Part shown: positions 49,219 through 58,337 of the stretch, in pieces
Layout of the letters: each line of letters begins with the position of its first letter
Numbering within the stretch: the stretch's first letter is position 1
DNA from: CAZEBW01 sp964510205
GTDB taxonomy: Bacteria; Chloroflexota; Anaerolineae; VGOG01
Direction of reading: 5' to 3'
Length of the DNA stretch: 64,000 nucleotides
Assembly: GCA_964510205.1 (NCBI GenBank)
Contig: CAZEBW010000011.1
Coordinates: 1 to 64,000 of the forward strand
Translations under genes and position numbers: made by a program
Notes under the pieces: generated by a model
The model's database searches: none
Told to the model about the DNA's origin: nothing
Seen by the model: only the letters and a program-made list of their open reading frames with translations

Positions 49219-50637
49219 ATGACAAAGAAAAGCGAAATTCCCTTCGGCGCTCAGTTCAGCCCCAATCAGGTAGACCTATCCACCCTGCTTGCAATCATCC
49301 ACGATCACGCGGGCAATCGCGACAGAATTACGGAGGCCATTCGCGATCAGTTCTTTGCGAGCCACGCCTCAAGAGCAGACGATCCCAAAACTCAACGATG
49401 GAAGTTAGCCGACAACACGGTGCTAGCTATGCGCGCATACGAACTGCTGGAAGAAGACTGTGAAACTCCAACCGCATTAGCGAGCTAGTTGCTGGCAATT
49501 GCTGACGCGCCTGATGCGCTCTACGAACGATTCGCCAAACACATCCTGACCAACCTCAGAGGGATTCCCTTCGTGGAAACCTTGCAGGCGATGCAAACAG
49601 CCGGTGAAGGAGTCACTCTTCGTACGCTGAGGAAACGTCTAGAGCAACGCGGACTACACGTCCCGCGTGGCTCCGTGCACCTCAGCAGCATGCGCCTGTG
49701 GTTGGCGCAAGCGAGGATCTTCGATCCAAGCATCAAAGGTGGCCCACGATTGTATGAAATCAACCAGAGTCGCCTAAAAGATCTGCTTGGCATCGGGATG
49801 GATGCAATTGATGAACTGACTCAGCTGAACAGAGCCCAGCGAGCCTTCCTGCGTGCGCTCACGCGCGTTGTTGAGCCAGAACCTCTCATCGCTAACAATG
49901 TGGCTGATCTGGCGAATATGCTCTACAGCGTGGAATATAATCACAAGCAACTACCCAAGTCCATCCTATTCCCGCTACGTGATCTGGGTTACATAGAGTT
50001 GACAAAATCAACAGTGGGGCGCGGCGCCAAACCCTATGAAGTCTCACGCACGCCCAAGTTTCGCCAGGAGATTTCTGAGCCCATACTCGAAGCGGCGTCT
50101 GACAAAGCGGGGCTGGTGCCGAGAGAGCTTTTCGAGCGTCCGCTTTCGGAGATACTCGCAGATCTGAAATCATCCGACACGTATATCAAAGGGAAAGCGC
50201 TTGAACTACTGGCGATGTATTTTACTCGCTTGATTGATTTGGATTTCAAGGGCTGGCGCACACGCAGCGCGGACACAGGCGGCGCCGAAGTGGACGTCAT
50301 TGTTGAAGGGGCACGGCTCATCTTTAGTCGTTGGCAGATTCAGGCGAAGAACACCGCCACCGTCCGGTTAGGCGATGTTGCAAAGGAAGTCGGTCTATCG
50401 CTCACATTCATCTACTCTAACGTGGTGATGGTTATAACGACCGGCGATTTCACCAGAGACACCTATAGCTACGCTGACCACGTAATGAGGACCTGCAACC
50501 TCAATGTGATTTTGTTGAATGGCTCCGAGCTTGAGCGCCTCAGCCAAGACCCAACAAAGATCGTACCTATTCTGAACAGCAAAGCTGAACGAGCTATGAA
50601 GTTAAAAGAGCGCACAGATTACTTCGCAGCGCAGTAG
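49219..50637 (+). pseudogene. Restriction endonuclease-like gene interrupted by an amber codon
   Basis: One continuous frame of about 472 codons carries a single in-frame TAG at 49486-49488. The part before it (89 codons) starts TKKSEIPFGAQFSPNQVDLS behind a GAGGTATAAG site. The part after it could restart at a TTG at 49489 without a good ribosome binding site. The long second part has winged-helix-like regions and, near the end, a PD-(D/E)xK-type core: GGAEVDVIVEGARLIFSRW and QIQAKNTATVRLGDVAKEVG (D...QxK), then FIYSNVVMVITTGDFT. The methyltransferase follows 18 bases on. Either the enzyme is inactivated by the nonsense change or the stop is read through. Confidence 0.8.
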
Positions 50638-50655
50638 CCAACAGGGGGTAGCATT

Positions 50656-51711
50656 ATGACGGAAATCTGTTTTGAGCAAGATGCTTTTTACACAACCACC
50701 CACGGCGCTGCCTACTTGGGGGACGCGCTGACTTACCTGCGCCAAATGCAGCCCGGATCTGTTGATCTAATCGTGACCTCTCCACCTTTTGCCTTGAAAC
50801 GCCAGAAGGAGTACGGCAACGTTGATGCAAAAGACTATGTACTATGGTTCATGAAATTCGCGGTTCAATTTAAGAGAATACTCAAAGACACTGGTAGCCT
50901 AGTCGTTGACATTGGGGGTACCTGGGTCAGAGGACAACCCACTCGCTCATTGTACCACTTTGAACTAGTGATTGCATTGTGTAAAGAGTTGGGGTTTCAT
51001 TTGGCCCAAGAGTTCTATTGGTACAATCCATCCAAGCTGCCCTCCCCAGCTGAGTGGGTGACAGTCCGGCGAATTCGTGTCAAGGACGCAGTTGATCCAG
51101 TCTGGTGGCTGTCGAAGACTCCAGATCCCAAAGCAAGTAACCGACGGGTGCTAAAACCATACAGTGAGTCTATGAAGAAGTTGTTGAAGAGAGGCTATAA
51201 AGCAAAACTACGACCGTCAGGACACGACATCTCCGAGAATTTCTTGAAGGACAACAAAGGTGCGATTCCACCAAACTTGTTGAGGATAGCAAACACAGAC
51301 TCGAACAACATATATTTGCGCCAATGTCGCGAACATGGTATCAAACCTCACCCAGCGCGATTTCCACATGACCTACCCAGGTTCTTCATCAAATTCCTCA
51401 CCGACCCTGGCGATCTCGTAATTGATCCGTTTGCAGGCAGCAACATCACTGGCGAGGTGGCCGAAGGATTAGGGCGACGCTGGCTGGCATTTGAGCTGGT
51501 CGAAGAGTACCTTGAGGCATCCAAGTTTCGTTTCCCCCGCTTCTGTGGGCAACCTTCCCTTTTCAGCCTCCAGAAAGAGCCCATAGAAACAGAAAGCGCC
51601 AGGGATGACGAGCAAGTAGCTAAAATGGTTTGGCAGCCGGCACTCCTCGAATCCCAACCACAGTATCTAAAAGAGGAAGGTGAGGCAGAAATGGAAGATG
51701 AAAAGAGGTAA
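50656..51711 (+). CDS. DNA (N4/N6) methyltransferase of a type II system
   Basis: A SAM-dependent amino-methyltransferase of the beta group, in which the catalytic motif IV precedes motif I. GDALTYLRQMQPGSVDLIVT then SPPF (41-45) is motif IV, and DLVIDPFAGSNITGEVAEGL (about 252-271) is motif I followed by RRWLAFELVEEY. The long middle part with FYWYNPSKLPSPAEWVTVRR holds the target-recognition segment. The 351 residues are typical length and intact, unlike the partner endonuclease gene. It would modify A or C in the target; the site cannot be told. A MaoC gene follows. Confidence 0.93.
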   Translation: MTEICFEQDAFYTTTHGAAYLGDALTYLRQMQPGSVDLIVTSPPFALKRQKEYGNVDAKDYVLWFMKFAVQFKRILKDTGSLVVDIGGTWVRGQPTRSLYHFELVIALCKELGFHLAQEFYWYNPSKLPSPAEWVTVRRIRVKDAVDPVWWLSKTPDPKASNRRVLKPYSESMKKLLKRGYKAKLRPSGHDISENFLKDNKGAIPPNLLRIANTDSNNIYLRQCREHGIKPHPARFPHDLPRFFIKFLTDPGDLVIDPFAGSNITGEVAEGLGRRWLAFELVEEYLEASKFRFPRFCGQPSLFSLQKEPIETESARDDEQVAKMVWQPALLESQPQYLKEEGEAEMEDEKR

Positions 51712-51737
51712 GCCTCAATTCGCACAGGAGGAAAACA

Positions 51738-52217
51738 ATGACGGAAGAGAAGAGCGCTGGCTCCGAGCCTCGTGGCCGTTACTTCGAGGATTTCGAAGTG
51801 GGGGACGAAGTGACCAGCCAGGGCCGCACGGTGACCGAGGCCGACATCGTGGCCTTCGCCGCCCTCACCGGGGACTACAACCCACTGCACTGCGACGCCG
51901 AGTACGCCAAAGGCACCCTCTTCGGAGAGCGCATTGCTCACGGCCTGCTGGGCCTGTCCATCGCTTCGGGCCTGATCGAGCGACTGGGCTTCATCGCCGG
52001 CACGGTCGAGGCTTTCCTGGGCTTGGATTGGAAGTTCCGCGGCCCCATCAAGATCGGCGATACCATCCGCGTCGAAGCCCAGGTGACTCGCAAGAAGGAG
52101 ATGCAGCGGCTGGGAGGCGGTCTCATCGTTTTGGATGTGGCTGTGGTCAATCAGAGCGACGAAACCGTCCAAAAGGGTCAATGGACAGTCCTCATCAAAA
52201 GCAAACCCGTACCTTAA
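51738..52217 (+). CDS. MaoC-type (R)-hydratase, 159 aa
   Basis: A hot-dog-fold hydratase for enoyl-CoA-type substrates: GRYFEDFEVGDEVTSQGRTV (11-30), then ADIVAFAALTGDYNPLHCDA (36-55) with the complete hydratase-2 motif (catalytic Asp and His in TGDYNPLH), and AYAKGTLFG-like region, IAHGLLGLSIASGLIERLGF and KFRGPIKIGDTIRVEAQV. Unlike the MaoC protein at 36203, the catalytic aspartate is present. A strong AGGAGGAAAAC ribosome binding site precedes the ATG. It stands alone behind the methyltransferase and ahead of the lacI promoter. Confidence 0.9.
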   Translation: MTEEKSAGSEPRGRYFEDFEVGDEVTSQGRTVTEADIVAFAALTGDYNPLHCDAEYAKGTLFGERIAHGLLGLSIASGLIERLGFIAGTVEAFLGLDWKFRGPIKIGDTIRVEAQVTRKKEMQRLGGGLIVLDVAVVNQSDETVQKGQWTVLIKSKPVP

Positions 52218-52233
52218 AATTTCCCCCAACCCC

Positions 52234-52286
52234 TTGACATCCGAAACGTTTTGGAGTATAATGTAATTACTCCCAAAACGTTTCGG
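52234..52286 (+). promoter_or_regulatory. lacI promoter with two palindromic operators
   Basis: TTGACA (52234-52239) and TATAAT (52257-52262) are perfect consensus boxes with a 17-base spacer. The spacer holds CCGAAACGTTTTGG (52241-52254) and CCAAAACGTTTCGG follows at 52273-52286. The second is the exact reverse complement of the first, and their centres are 32 bases apart, about three helical turns. This is the classical layout of a LacI-family operator, so the regulator probably represses its own gene by covering the -35/-10 region. Confidence 0.9.
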
Positions 52287-52322
52287 ATTTTTCTTTATCC
52301 CCTGCCGAGAGAGGAAGACGCG

Positions 52323-53339
52323 ATGAGTGTCACCCTCAAGGACATCGCTGCCGAAGTAGGCTACTCAGTTACCACCGTCTCCCGTGCCTTGAACGACTAC
52401 GATGATGTCAGCGAGGCGACCAAACAGCTCATCAAACGCGTAGCCCAAGAAATGGGCTACCATCCTCATGTTATTGCCCAAAGTCTACAAAGCAAACGCA
52501 CCAACACCGTGGGCTTCATCGTCCCCGCCACCGAGCACTATCTTTCAGACCCCTATTTTCTTGAACTTCTAGCTGGCATAGGTGACGGGGCTGCCCTCTG
52601 TGCTTTCGACCTCCTCGTCTCCACCTGTAAGCCCATGGGCGCCCAAGAGCACCTGGCCTACGAGAGAATGGTCCGAGGGCGCAGGGTGGACGGCATCATT
52701 GTGGCCCGCACGCGGCGCGATGACGAGCGAATCGCCTACCTGGTGAGCGAGGGATTTCCCTTGATTGCCTTTGGCCGCACCGCTTCGGACCTGGATTTTC
52801 CCTATCTGGACATAGACGGGGAAAAGGGCGTCTTCGAAGCGGTGGAGCACCTCATCGGCTTGGGGCACCGGCGCATCGGTTTCATCGCCCCCTCCATGTA
52901 CCTGACGTTCGCAGCGCATCGCCTGGCTGGTTACAAGAAGGCCCTGCGAAGTCATGGCCTGCAATTCGACCCCGCACTGACCGTCGAGGGCAACCTCACT
53001 CAATCGGGCGGCTCCCAAAGTATGCGGCGGCTCCTCGACCTGGAAGATCCGCCCACGGCCGTTATGGCCGGCAACGATCTGATGGCCTTCGGAGCGATGG
53101 AAGCAGCCCAAGGGCGAGGACTGGTCGTCGGCCGAGATATCGCCGTGATCGGCTTCGACGATGTGCCTCTGGCGGCGCATTTCCATCCTAGTTTGACCAC
53201 CGTCCGCCAACCTATCTATGAGATTGGGAAGATGCTCTCTCAAAGATTAGTCAAAATCATTGAGGGCAAGAAGCTGGCTCAGCCTCAGCTTCTCTTGCAG
53301 CCGGAGCTAGTCATCCGAGAATCCAGCGGGGTTGGCTGA
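52323..53339 (+). CDS. LacI-family transcriptional regulator, 338 aa
   Basis: I start it at 52323 (MSVTLKDIAAEVGYSVTT), the normal LacI start, behind a GAGAGAGGAAGACG site; the frame is open further upstream only because it crosses the promoter. Residues 3-50 are the helix-turn-helix and hinge (TTVSRALNDYDDVSEATKQL, HPHVIAQSLQSKRTNTVGFI). The rest is the periplasmic-binding-protein-like effector domain (RRIGFIAPSMYLTFAAHRLA, PTAVMAGNDLMAFGAMEAAQ, VIGFDDVPLAAHFHPSLTTV). It probably senses a mannose-type sugar and controls the genes behind it, by neighbourhood. Confidence 0.93.
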   Translation: MSVTLKDIAAEVGYSVTTVSRALNDYDDVSEATKQLIKRVAQEMGYHPHVIAQSLQSKRTNTVGFIVPATEHYLSDPYFLELLAGIGDGAALCAFDLLVSTCKPMGAQEHLAYERMVRGRRVDGIIVARTRRDDERIAYLVSEGFPLIAFGRTASDLDFPYLDIDGEKGVFEAVEHLIGLGHRRIGFIAPSMYLTFAAHRLAGYKKALRSHGLQFDPALTVEGNLTQSGGSQSMRRLLDLEDPPTAVMAGNDLMAFGAMEAAQGRGLVVGRDIAVIGFDDVPLAAHFHPSLTTVRQPIYEIGKMLSQRLVKIIEGKKLAQPQLLLQPELVIRESSGVG

Positions 53340-53462
53340 CTGAAACCGAGAAAGGGGGTGATCTATCGAATTCTGCTGAGCTAATGAACAGGGGATGCTT
53401 CACGAAGGAATCGTCCCACAGTCCCATTCTATCAGAAAACAGAAAATAAGGAGGAAACAAAA

Positions 53463-54935
53463 GTGATTAGGAAGACGTTCGTAAACTCGCTCTTAGTGTT
53501 CGCCATGCTGCTGACCCTGGTGGGTGTAGCCAGCGCTGCTCCGCCGGCCCAGGAGGAGTTGACCTACACGGTCAAGTTGGGCGACAACCTCTGGACCCTG
53601 GCGGAGAAGTACCTGGGCAACGGCGCGGCCTACTGGGCCATCGTTGATGCCACCAACGCCAAGTCGGGGGAAGGCTTCGCCACCATCGAAAACCCCAGCC
53701 TGATCCAGCCTGGTTGGAAGCTCCTCATCCCCGGCGCCGAGGCACCGGCGCCGGAGGCCCCAGATGTGGCTGGCCAGACCCTCGTCTTCTCTTCCAGGTT
53801 GTTCAGCCCACCCCGTGAGCAAGAATACTTCATCAACGAGATCATCAAGCCGTTTGAAGAAGAGCACGGGGTGACCGTCAACTTCCAGATTCTAGACGAC
53901 GACACGCTCCTGGAGAGGGCAGAGATTCAGCAGAGCACCGACCACGTCACCACGGACATCGTCTGCGCACACAACGGGAAGATGCCCGACTGGCTCGATG
54001 CAGGCTACGTGGAGGATTTGACGTCCTACGTTGAGTCCTGGACAGACCGGCACTTCAGCCCCACGTTCGAGTCCGACACCAACCGGGATGGGAAGCAGTA
54101 CTTCCTGCCCGTGGGCGCCGATGTCTATCTGCTTCTGGCCAACAACAAGGCGCTGCCCTATCTCCCCGAGGGTGTAGATATTGACGCCATAACCTGGGAG
54201 CAGTATGCCCAGTGGGCCGTCAACATCGCCGAGGGGGAGGGCGAAGGCAAGGTCTGCATCACCGGCATCCCCATGAAGTCCTGGATCTACATGTTCGGCG
54301 GCTCGGCGCTTTCGTACGGCGCTGGCTTCCCAGACGCCAACTCGGCCGCGGCCATGGATGCCTGGAAGGTCTGGGAGACCATCGGCAAGGCCAACGGCTT
54401 CGTGCCGACGGTGATGAACGTTGATAGCTGCGTGGATCCCATGATGCGCGAGGAGTCGTGGCTGACGGTGTTCCACAATGCCCGCGCCGGCCAGGTCTAT
54501 TCCTCTAACGAGACCCAGTTCACCTTGGCCCCCGCACCGATCGGATCGGAGGGCATCGGCACCATCGCCGGCGTCAGCGGTTACGCCATCATGAAGGGCG
54601 CGCCGCACCATGACCTAGCGGTCATGTTCCTCGATTACGTGACCCGACCCGACATCCAGGTGCAGATCGCTAAGGGCACTGGCGGCTTCATCCCGCCCGT
54701 GCAGGAAGCGCTGGAGTACATGGGCGACGAGGCCATTGACGAGGTCATGTCCAAGGCTATCCTGGTACTGGAGCAGGGCATCGCCTCCGGCGTGCCGGCC
54801 TACCTGTACCAGGATTGGGGAGCGGTCAAGCAGTGCTTCGACGACGTATTCGAGGACACCATCCTGCTTGGCGAGGATGTCACTCAGGAACGGCTCGACA
54901 CCGCCCAGGCCTGTGTGGATGGCCTCTTGAAGTAG
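53463..54935 (+). CDS. LysM-fused extracellular solute-binding protein, 490 aa
   Basis: The ABC importer's substrate-binding component. A GTG start follows AAGGAGGAAACAA. Residues 1-26 are a Sec signal peptide (FVNSLLVFAMLLTLVGVASA) with type I cleavage and no lipobox cysteine. Residues 34-90 are a LysM domain (TYTVKLGDNLWTLAEKYLG, then NPSLIQPGWKLLIP), followed by a P/A/E linker. Residues 105-490 are a family 1-like solute-binding fold (LFSPPREQEYFINEIIKPFE, YFLPVGADVYLLLANNKALP, GSEGIGTIAGVSGYAIMKGA). LysM normally binds peptidoglycan, so the protein could be retained at the wall in place of a lipid anchor. The fusion is unusual. Substrate presumably mannose-containing oligosaccharide, by context. 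Confidence 0.88.
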   Translation: MIRKTFVNSLLVFAMLLTLVGVASAAPPAQEELTYTVKLGDNLWTLAEKYLGNGAAYWAIVDATNAKSGEGFATIENPSLIQPGWKLLIPGAEAPAPEAPDVAGQTLVFSSRLFSPPREQEYFINEIIKPFEEEHGVTVNFQILDDDTLLERAEIQQSTDHVTTDIVCAHNGKMPDWLDAGYVEDLTSYVESWTDRHFSPTFESDTNRDGKQYFLPVGADVYLLLANNKALPYLPEGVDIDAITWEQYAQWAVNIAEGEGEGKVCITGIPMKSWIYMFGGSALSYGAGFPDANSAAAMDAWKVWETIGKANGFVPTVMNVDSCVDPMMREESWLTVFHNARAGQVYSSNETQFTLAPAPIGSEGIGTIAGVSGYAIMKGAPHHDLAVMFLDYVTRPDIQVQIAKGTGGFIPPVQEALEYMGDEAIDEVMSKAILVLEQGIASGVPAYLYQDWGAVKQCFDDVFEDTILLGEDVTQERLDTAQACVDGLLK

Positions 54936-54969
54936 CCTCACCGCTGGACGTGTAGCCACTTCTAACTGG

Positions 54970-55006
54970 ACAGAGCCGGGAAAACAATCCCATTTCCCGG
55001 CTCTGT
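54970..55006 (+). terminator. Hairpin behind the solute-binding protein gene
   Basis: ACAGAGCCGGGAAA and TTTCCCGGCTCTGT form a 14-bp stem with a 9-base loop, followed by CTTC. The weak T-run suggests an attenuator or 3' stabiliser that lowers permease expression relative to the binding protein. Confidence 0.7.
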
Positions 55007-55055
55007 CTTCTAGACAGTACGAAAGCTCTTTGGGAGTCCGCTGGGTCAAAACGCT

Positions 55056-55112
55056 GGAGTCCCCAACTCGTTGGGGCGGTGGCACGACACCCCCGAACAA
55101 GTTCGGGACTCC
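55056..55112. repeat. 57-bp GGAGTCCCC...GGGACTCC palindrome, intergenic copy
   Basis: GGAGTCCCCAACTCGTTGGGG and CCCCGAACAAGTTCGGGAC form an inverted-repeat element of exactly 57 bases. The same 57-base element occurs in frame inside the GH38 gene at 61225-61281. Confidence 0.9.
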
Positions 55113-55169
55113 GGTGCGCCATCCGCGCAAACTCTCAAAGACCAAGACGAAAAAAAGAGGTGGACGGGT

Positions 55170-56087
55170 ATGACTGCAAGAGCGCGTCGGAACGGCAGAA
55201 ACTGGAAGCATATTGCAAAAATGGCAACTCCTTACCTGTTGGTGCTTCCCGTCGTCCTCTACTACGCCGCCTTCTGGCTGCGACCCGTCCTCTCCTCGGT
55301 CATCGCCAGCTTCACGGACGCTGCCGGCCACTTCACGCTGGAGAACTTCGCCCTGGTATTCCGTGAGGAGAATTTCATCCCGGCCCTCAGGAACACGGCG
55401 GTCATTGTCGTTTTCTCCGTCACGTTGGAGTTCCTGGCCGCCTTGTTCCTGGCTCTGCTCATCAACAGGAAATTCAGAGGCTCAAGCCTCTTCCTGTTCC
55501 TGGCCATGATTCCCATGGCCCTGCCGGCTGCCGCAGCGGGAGCCATGTGGATCACCGGCCTGACGGCCCACGGGTGGCTGAACAGCCTGCTGGGCTACCT
55601 GGGGATTCTGGCGGAGGGCAAGAAGATCTACTGGTTGGTTGGTTCCGACGCTAAGCTGCTGGCATCGCTGATCATCATTGATGCCTGGCAGGTGATTCCC
55701 TCGGTGATGATCATCCTGCTGGCCGGACTGCAGAACATACAGGAAGAAATGAAAGAAGCCGGATATGTGTTCGGCGGGGACTACCTGCACGTTCTCAGGA
55801 AAATCACCCTCCCCTTGCTCAAACCGACCATTACCACAGCCGTGATACTGAGGATGATCTCCGCCATCCAGATATGGCTTATCGTGGTCGTTCTCCTCGG
55901 ATTCTCTCGGCTGCCCGTCTTGGTGGAGAGGGTTGTCTTCTACACCAAAGAGGTGGATCAACTGTACATCGCTGACCAGATGGCCGCCGGCTATACCCTC
56001 GTGGTTGCTGCCATCGTATCGGTGGCGGCCCTGGCCTACCTGCAAGTGTCCGGAGCGTTCAAGCGGGGGGAGGAGCAACTCACATGA
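55170..56087 (+). CDS. Sugar ABC transporter permease (MalF/UgpA type), 305 aa
   Basis: I start it at 55170 (TARARRNGRNWKHIAKMATP) behind GAGGTGGACGG; the frame is open to 55071 but that part is the 57-bp repeat. Six spans are visible, beginning MATPYLLVLPVVLYYAAFWL (about 18-37). The cytoplasmic EAA loop is EEMKEAGYVFGGDYLHVLRK, ITLPLLKPTITTAVIL, the contact site for the ATPase. It pairs with the permease at 56084, which overlaps it by 4 bases. Together with the binding protein at 53463 and the ATPase at 57209 it forms one carbohydrate-uptake (CUT1-like) importer. Confidence 0.93.
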   Translation: MTARARRNGRNWKHIAKMATPYLLVLPVVLYYAAFWLRPVLSSVIASFTDAAGHFTLENFALVFREENFIPALRNTAVIVVFSVTLEFLAALFLALLINRKFRGSSLFLFLAMIPMALPAAAAGAMWITGLTAHGWLNSLLGYLGILAEGKKIYWLVGSDAKLLASLIIIDAWQVIPSVMIILLAGLQNIQEEMKEAGYVFGGDYLHVLRKITLPLLKPTITTAVILRMISAIQIWLIVVVLLGFSRLPVLVERVVFYTKEVDQLYIADQMAAGYTLVVAAIVSVAALAYLQVSGAFKRGEEQLT

Positions 56088-57151
56088 CAAAGAGAAAGCA
56101 GGCGGATGTCGCCAAGGCTGCAAAAAGAACGTCCTTTTACATCTTTGTCGTCGGGATCGCCATTGCCCTATTGCTGCCGTTCTACTTCATCGTCTCGTTG
56201 TCCTTCCTGTCCACGCGAGAGGCCTACACCTATCCTCTGCCGATGGTCCCTGCCCTCAACACCCAGTTCAAGCTAGAGCATGGGGAGCGGGGCTACCTTT
56301 TAAGCGTCTACGACAGGGTAGAGGGCGATTACGAGACCGTTCTGGACACCAAAGAACTGCAGAAAATGTCTGATTACGTGAAATACCAGTTGGCCACTCC
56401 CATGACCATAGAAGACCTCGAACAGCAAATCGCCAAGCTGGAGGACACGCAAGACGTGGTCTACTTCACCCGCCGCAGAAACCTGTTGAGCAACTACCAG
56501 ACCTTCTTCGGCGTGGCCGGATACAAGTCCGTTCCCGCCCTGATCAGGAGCCTGCAGATCTGCGCCCTGACCATCGTCATCTCTCTGTCTATTGGAGGGA
56601 TGGCGGGTTACGCCTTTGCCCGGTACACCTTCAAGGGGAAGGACCTGCTGAAGTTCAGCACCCTGTTTGTGAGGATGTTTCCCGGCGTGGCCATCGCCAT
56701 CCCCATGATCAAGATCCTCATCGGGCTGAATTTCTACGACAAGCCCATCGGTCTGTCTCTGGTATATTCCATCGGCAACATCGCCCTCACCGTCTGGATC
56801 ACGGCCAGCATCTTCATGGGCATCCCCGAATCGCTGGAAGAGGCGGCGCAGGTCTTCGGGGCCACTAAGGCTCGAGCCTTTCTGCGCATCACCCTACCAC
56901 TGGCTCTGCCAGGACTGGCCGCCGCCGCCATGTACTCATTTCTAGGCGCCTGGAACGAAACGGTGGCAGCCATTATTCTGACGCAGTTTAATCCCACGTT
57001 CTCCGTGATCGTGTACCAAACCGTCCTGGGCGCCGTGGGACAGGTGAACCTGGCTGCAGCAGGCGGCATGGCGATGGCTTTGCCCGCCATCATCTTCACT
57101 TTCTTCATCCGCAGATACATCCGCCAAATGTGGGGCGGAGTCACGATTTAG
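56084..57151 (+). CDS. Sugar ABC transporter permease (MalG/UgpE type), 355 aa
   Basis: The second importer permease. It has a first span at SFYIFVVGIAIALLLPFYFI (about 19-38), then an unusually long extracytoplasmic segment (about 50-150, including MTIEDLEQQIAKLEDTQDVV), which is absent from short MalG-type permeases and may contact the binding protein. The remaining spans include SLSIGGMAGYAFARYTFKGK. The EAA loop is PESLEEAAQVFGATKARAFL, RITLPLALPGLAAAAM. It overlaps the first permease gene by 4 bases. Confidence 0.93.
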   Translation: MTKRKQADVAKAAKRTSFYIFVVGIAIALLLPFYFIVSLSFLSTREAYTYPLPMVPALNTQFKLEHGERGYLLSVYDRVEGDYETVLDTKELQKMSDYVKYQLATPMTIEDLEQQIAKLEDTQDVVYFTRRRNLLSNYQTFFGVAGYKSVPALIRSLQICALTIVISLSIGGMAGYAFARYTFKGKDLLKFSTLFVRMFPGVAIAIPMIKILIGLNFYDKPIGLSLVYSIGNIALTVWITASIFMGIPESLEEAAQVFGATKARAFLRITLPLALPGLAAAAMYSFLGAWNETVAAIILTQFNPTFSVIVYQTVLGAVGQVNLAAAGGMAMALPAIIFTFFIRRYIRQMWGGVTI

Positions 57152-57208
57152 CCCCCTCAGCCTGCCCCAACCTTGAGAGGGGAAGGAGATCCTTCATCGG
57201 AGGAAGCT

Positions 57209-58294
57209 ATGGCCACACTAACTTTGAAAAATGTCACAAAACAGTTTGGTCGGAAGGTGATAGCGGTCAAGGACTTCAGTCTGCAAGTGCCCGACCGGGA
57301 ATTCCTGGTTCTGCTGGGCCCGTCCGGATGCGGCAAGACAACCACCCTGAGAATGGTTGCTGGCCTGGAAGAGGTCACTGAAGGAACCATTTTGATTGAC
57401 AAGGTGGATGTGACCGATTTGCCGCCCAGGAAAAGAGATGTGAGCATGGTCTTCCAGAACTATGCGGTTTGGCCCCACATGACAGTCTATGACAACATCG
57501 CCTATGCCCTGAAACTGAAGAAGATGGACAAGGCGACCATTGACAAGACGGTCAAAGAGGCAACGGAGTTGACCAACATCGCCGAGCTTCTCGACCGCTA
57601 CCCATCCCAGCTTTCGGGAGGGCAGCAGCAAAGGGTAGCGGTGGCCAGGGCCATCGCCGTGAAGCCCAAGCTGTTCCTGCTGGATGAGCCGCTCTCCAAC
57701 CTGGACGCCAAGCTGAGAGTAGCCACGCGAACGGAACTGAAAGCGATTCACGACAAAACCGAGGCCACCACCGTATTCGTCACCCACGACCAGTCCGAAG
57801 CCATGAGCCTGGCCGACCGCATTGTGATCATGAAGGACGGGGAAATCGTGCAGATAGGCACTCCGGACGATGTCTACCACCGCAGCGCGAGCCTGTTTGT
57901 GGCCGACTTCATCGGTACCCCTCCCACCAACTTCATGGACGTCGAGCTGAAGGTGGAGAACGGCGACTGTCGCTTGGTCAATCCTCATTTCGACTTCAAA
58001 CTGAGCCCCGAGAATGCGGCAAAGCTGCGGACTCACGGGAAGAGAAAGCTTGTTCTTGGCGTCCGGCCTGAGAACATCCTGCTGGTGCGCGAAGAGGATT
58101 CCATTCTGTCCGCACAGTGCCTCGTGTCAGAACCACAGGGCTCGCACCAAATCATCGCCATTGAACTGGGCGACAAAATCATCAAGATCATCGCCCCCGC
58201 CCATCCCAAGATCGCCTCCGCGGAAACGGTGCACATGACATTCGATCAAGAAGCGATGGCCTTTTTCGATAGTAACAGCGGTGTAAGGATCTGA
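57209..58294 (+). CDS. ABC transporter ATPase (MalK/UgpC type), 361 aa
   Basis: I start it at 57209 (ATLTLKNVTKQFGRKVIAVK) behind GGAGGAAGCT; upstream in-frame codons are not needed. The nucleotide-binding domain has LLGPSGCGKTTTLRMVAGLE (Walker A), the Q-loop VFQNYAVWPHMTVYDNIAYA, the signature LSGGQQQRVAVARAI, LFLLDEPLSNLDAKLR (Walker B) and VFVTHDQSEAMSLADRI (H-loop). Residues about 235-361 are the TOBE/OB-type regulatory domain (LVLGVRPENILLVREEDSI). This energises the sugar importer. Many organisms share one such ATPase among several importers; here it is dedicated by position. Confidence 0.95.
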   Translation: MATLTLKNVTKQFGRKVIAVKDFSLQVPDREFLVLLGPSGCGKTTTLRMVAGLEEVTEGTILIDKVDVTDLPPRKRDVSMVFQNYAVWPHMTVYDNIAYALKLKKMDKATIDKTVKEATELTNIAELLDRYPSQLSGGQQQRVAVARAIAVKPKLFLLDEPLSNLDAKLRVATRTELKAIHDKTEATTVFVTHDQSEAMSLADRIVIMKDGEIVQIGTPDDVYHRSASLFVADFIGTPPTNFMDVELKVENGDCRLVNPHFDFKLSPENAAKLRTHGKRKLVLGVRPENILLVREEDSILSAQCLVSEPQGSHQIIAIELGDKIIKIIAPAHPKIASAETVHMTFDQEAMAFFDSNSGVRI

Positions 58295-58337
58295 GCGGTG
58301 ACACGCCGAAAATAGAGCTGCTGAGGTATGCTGCCAG

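Noticed and set aside
49486..49488. Amber codon as pyrrolysine or recoding site
   Set aside because: No pyl genes, downstream stem-loop or conserved context was seen; a nonsense mutation is simpler, so recoding is only mentioned as an alternative.
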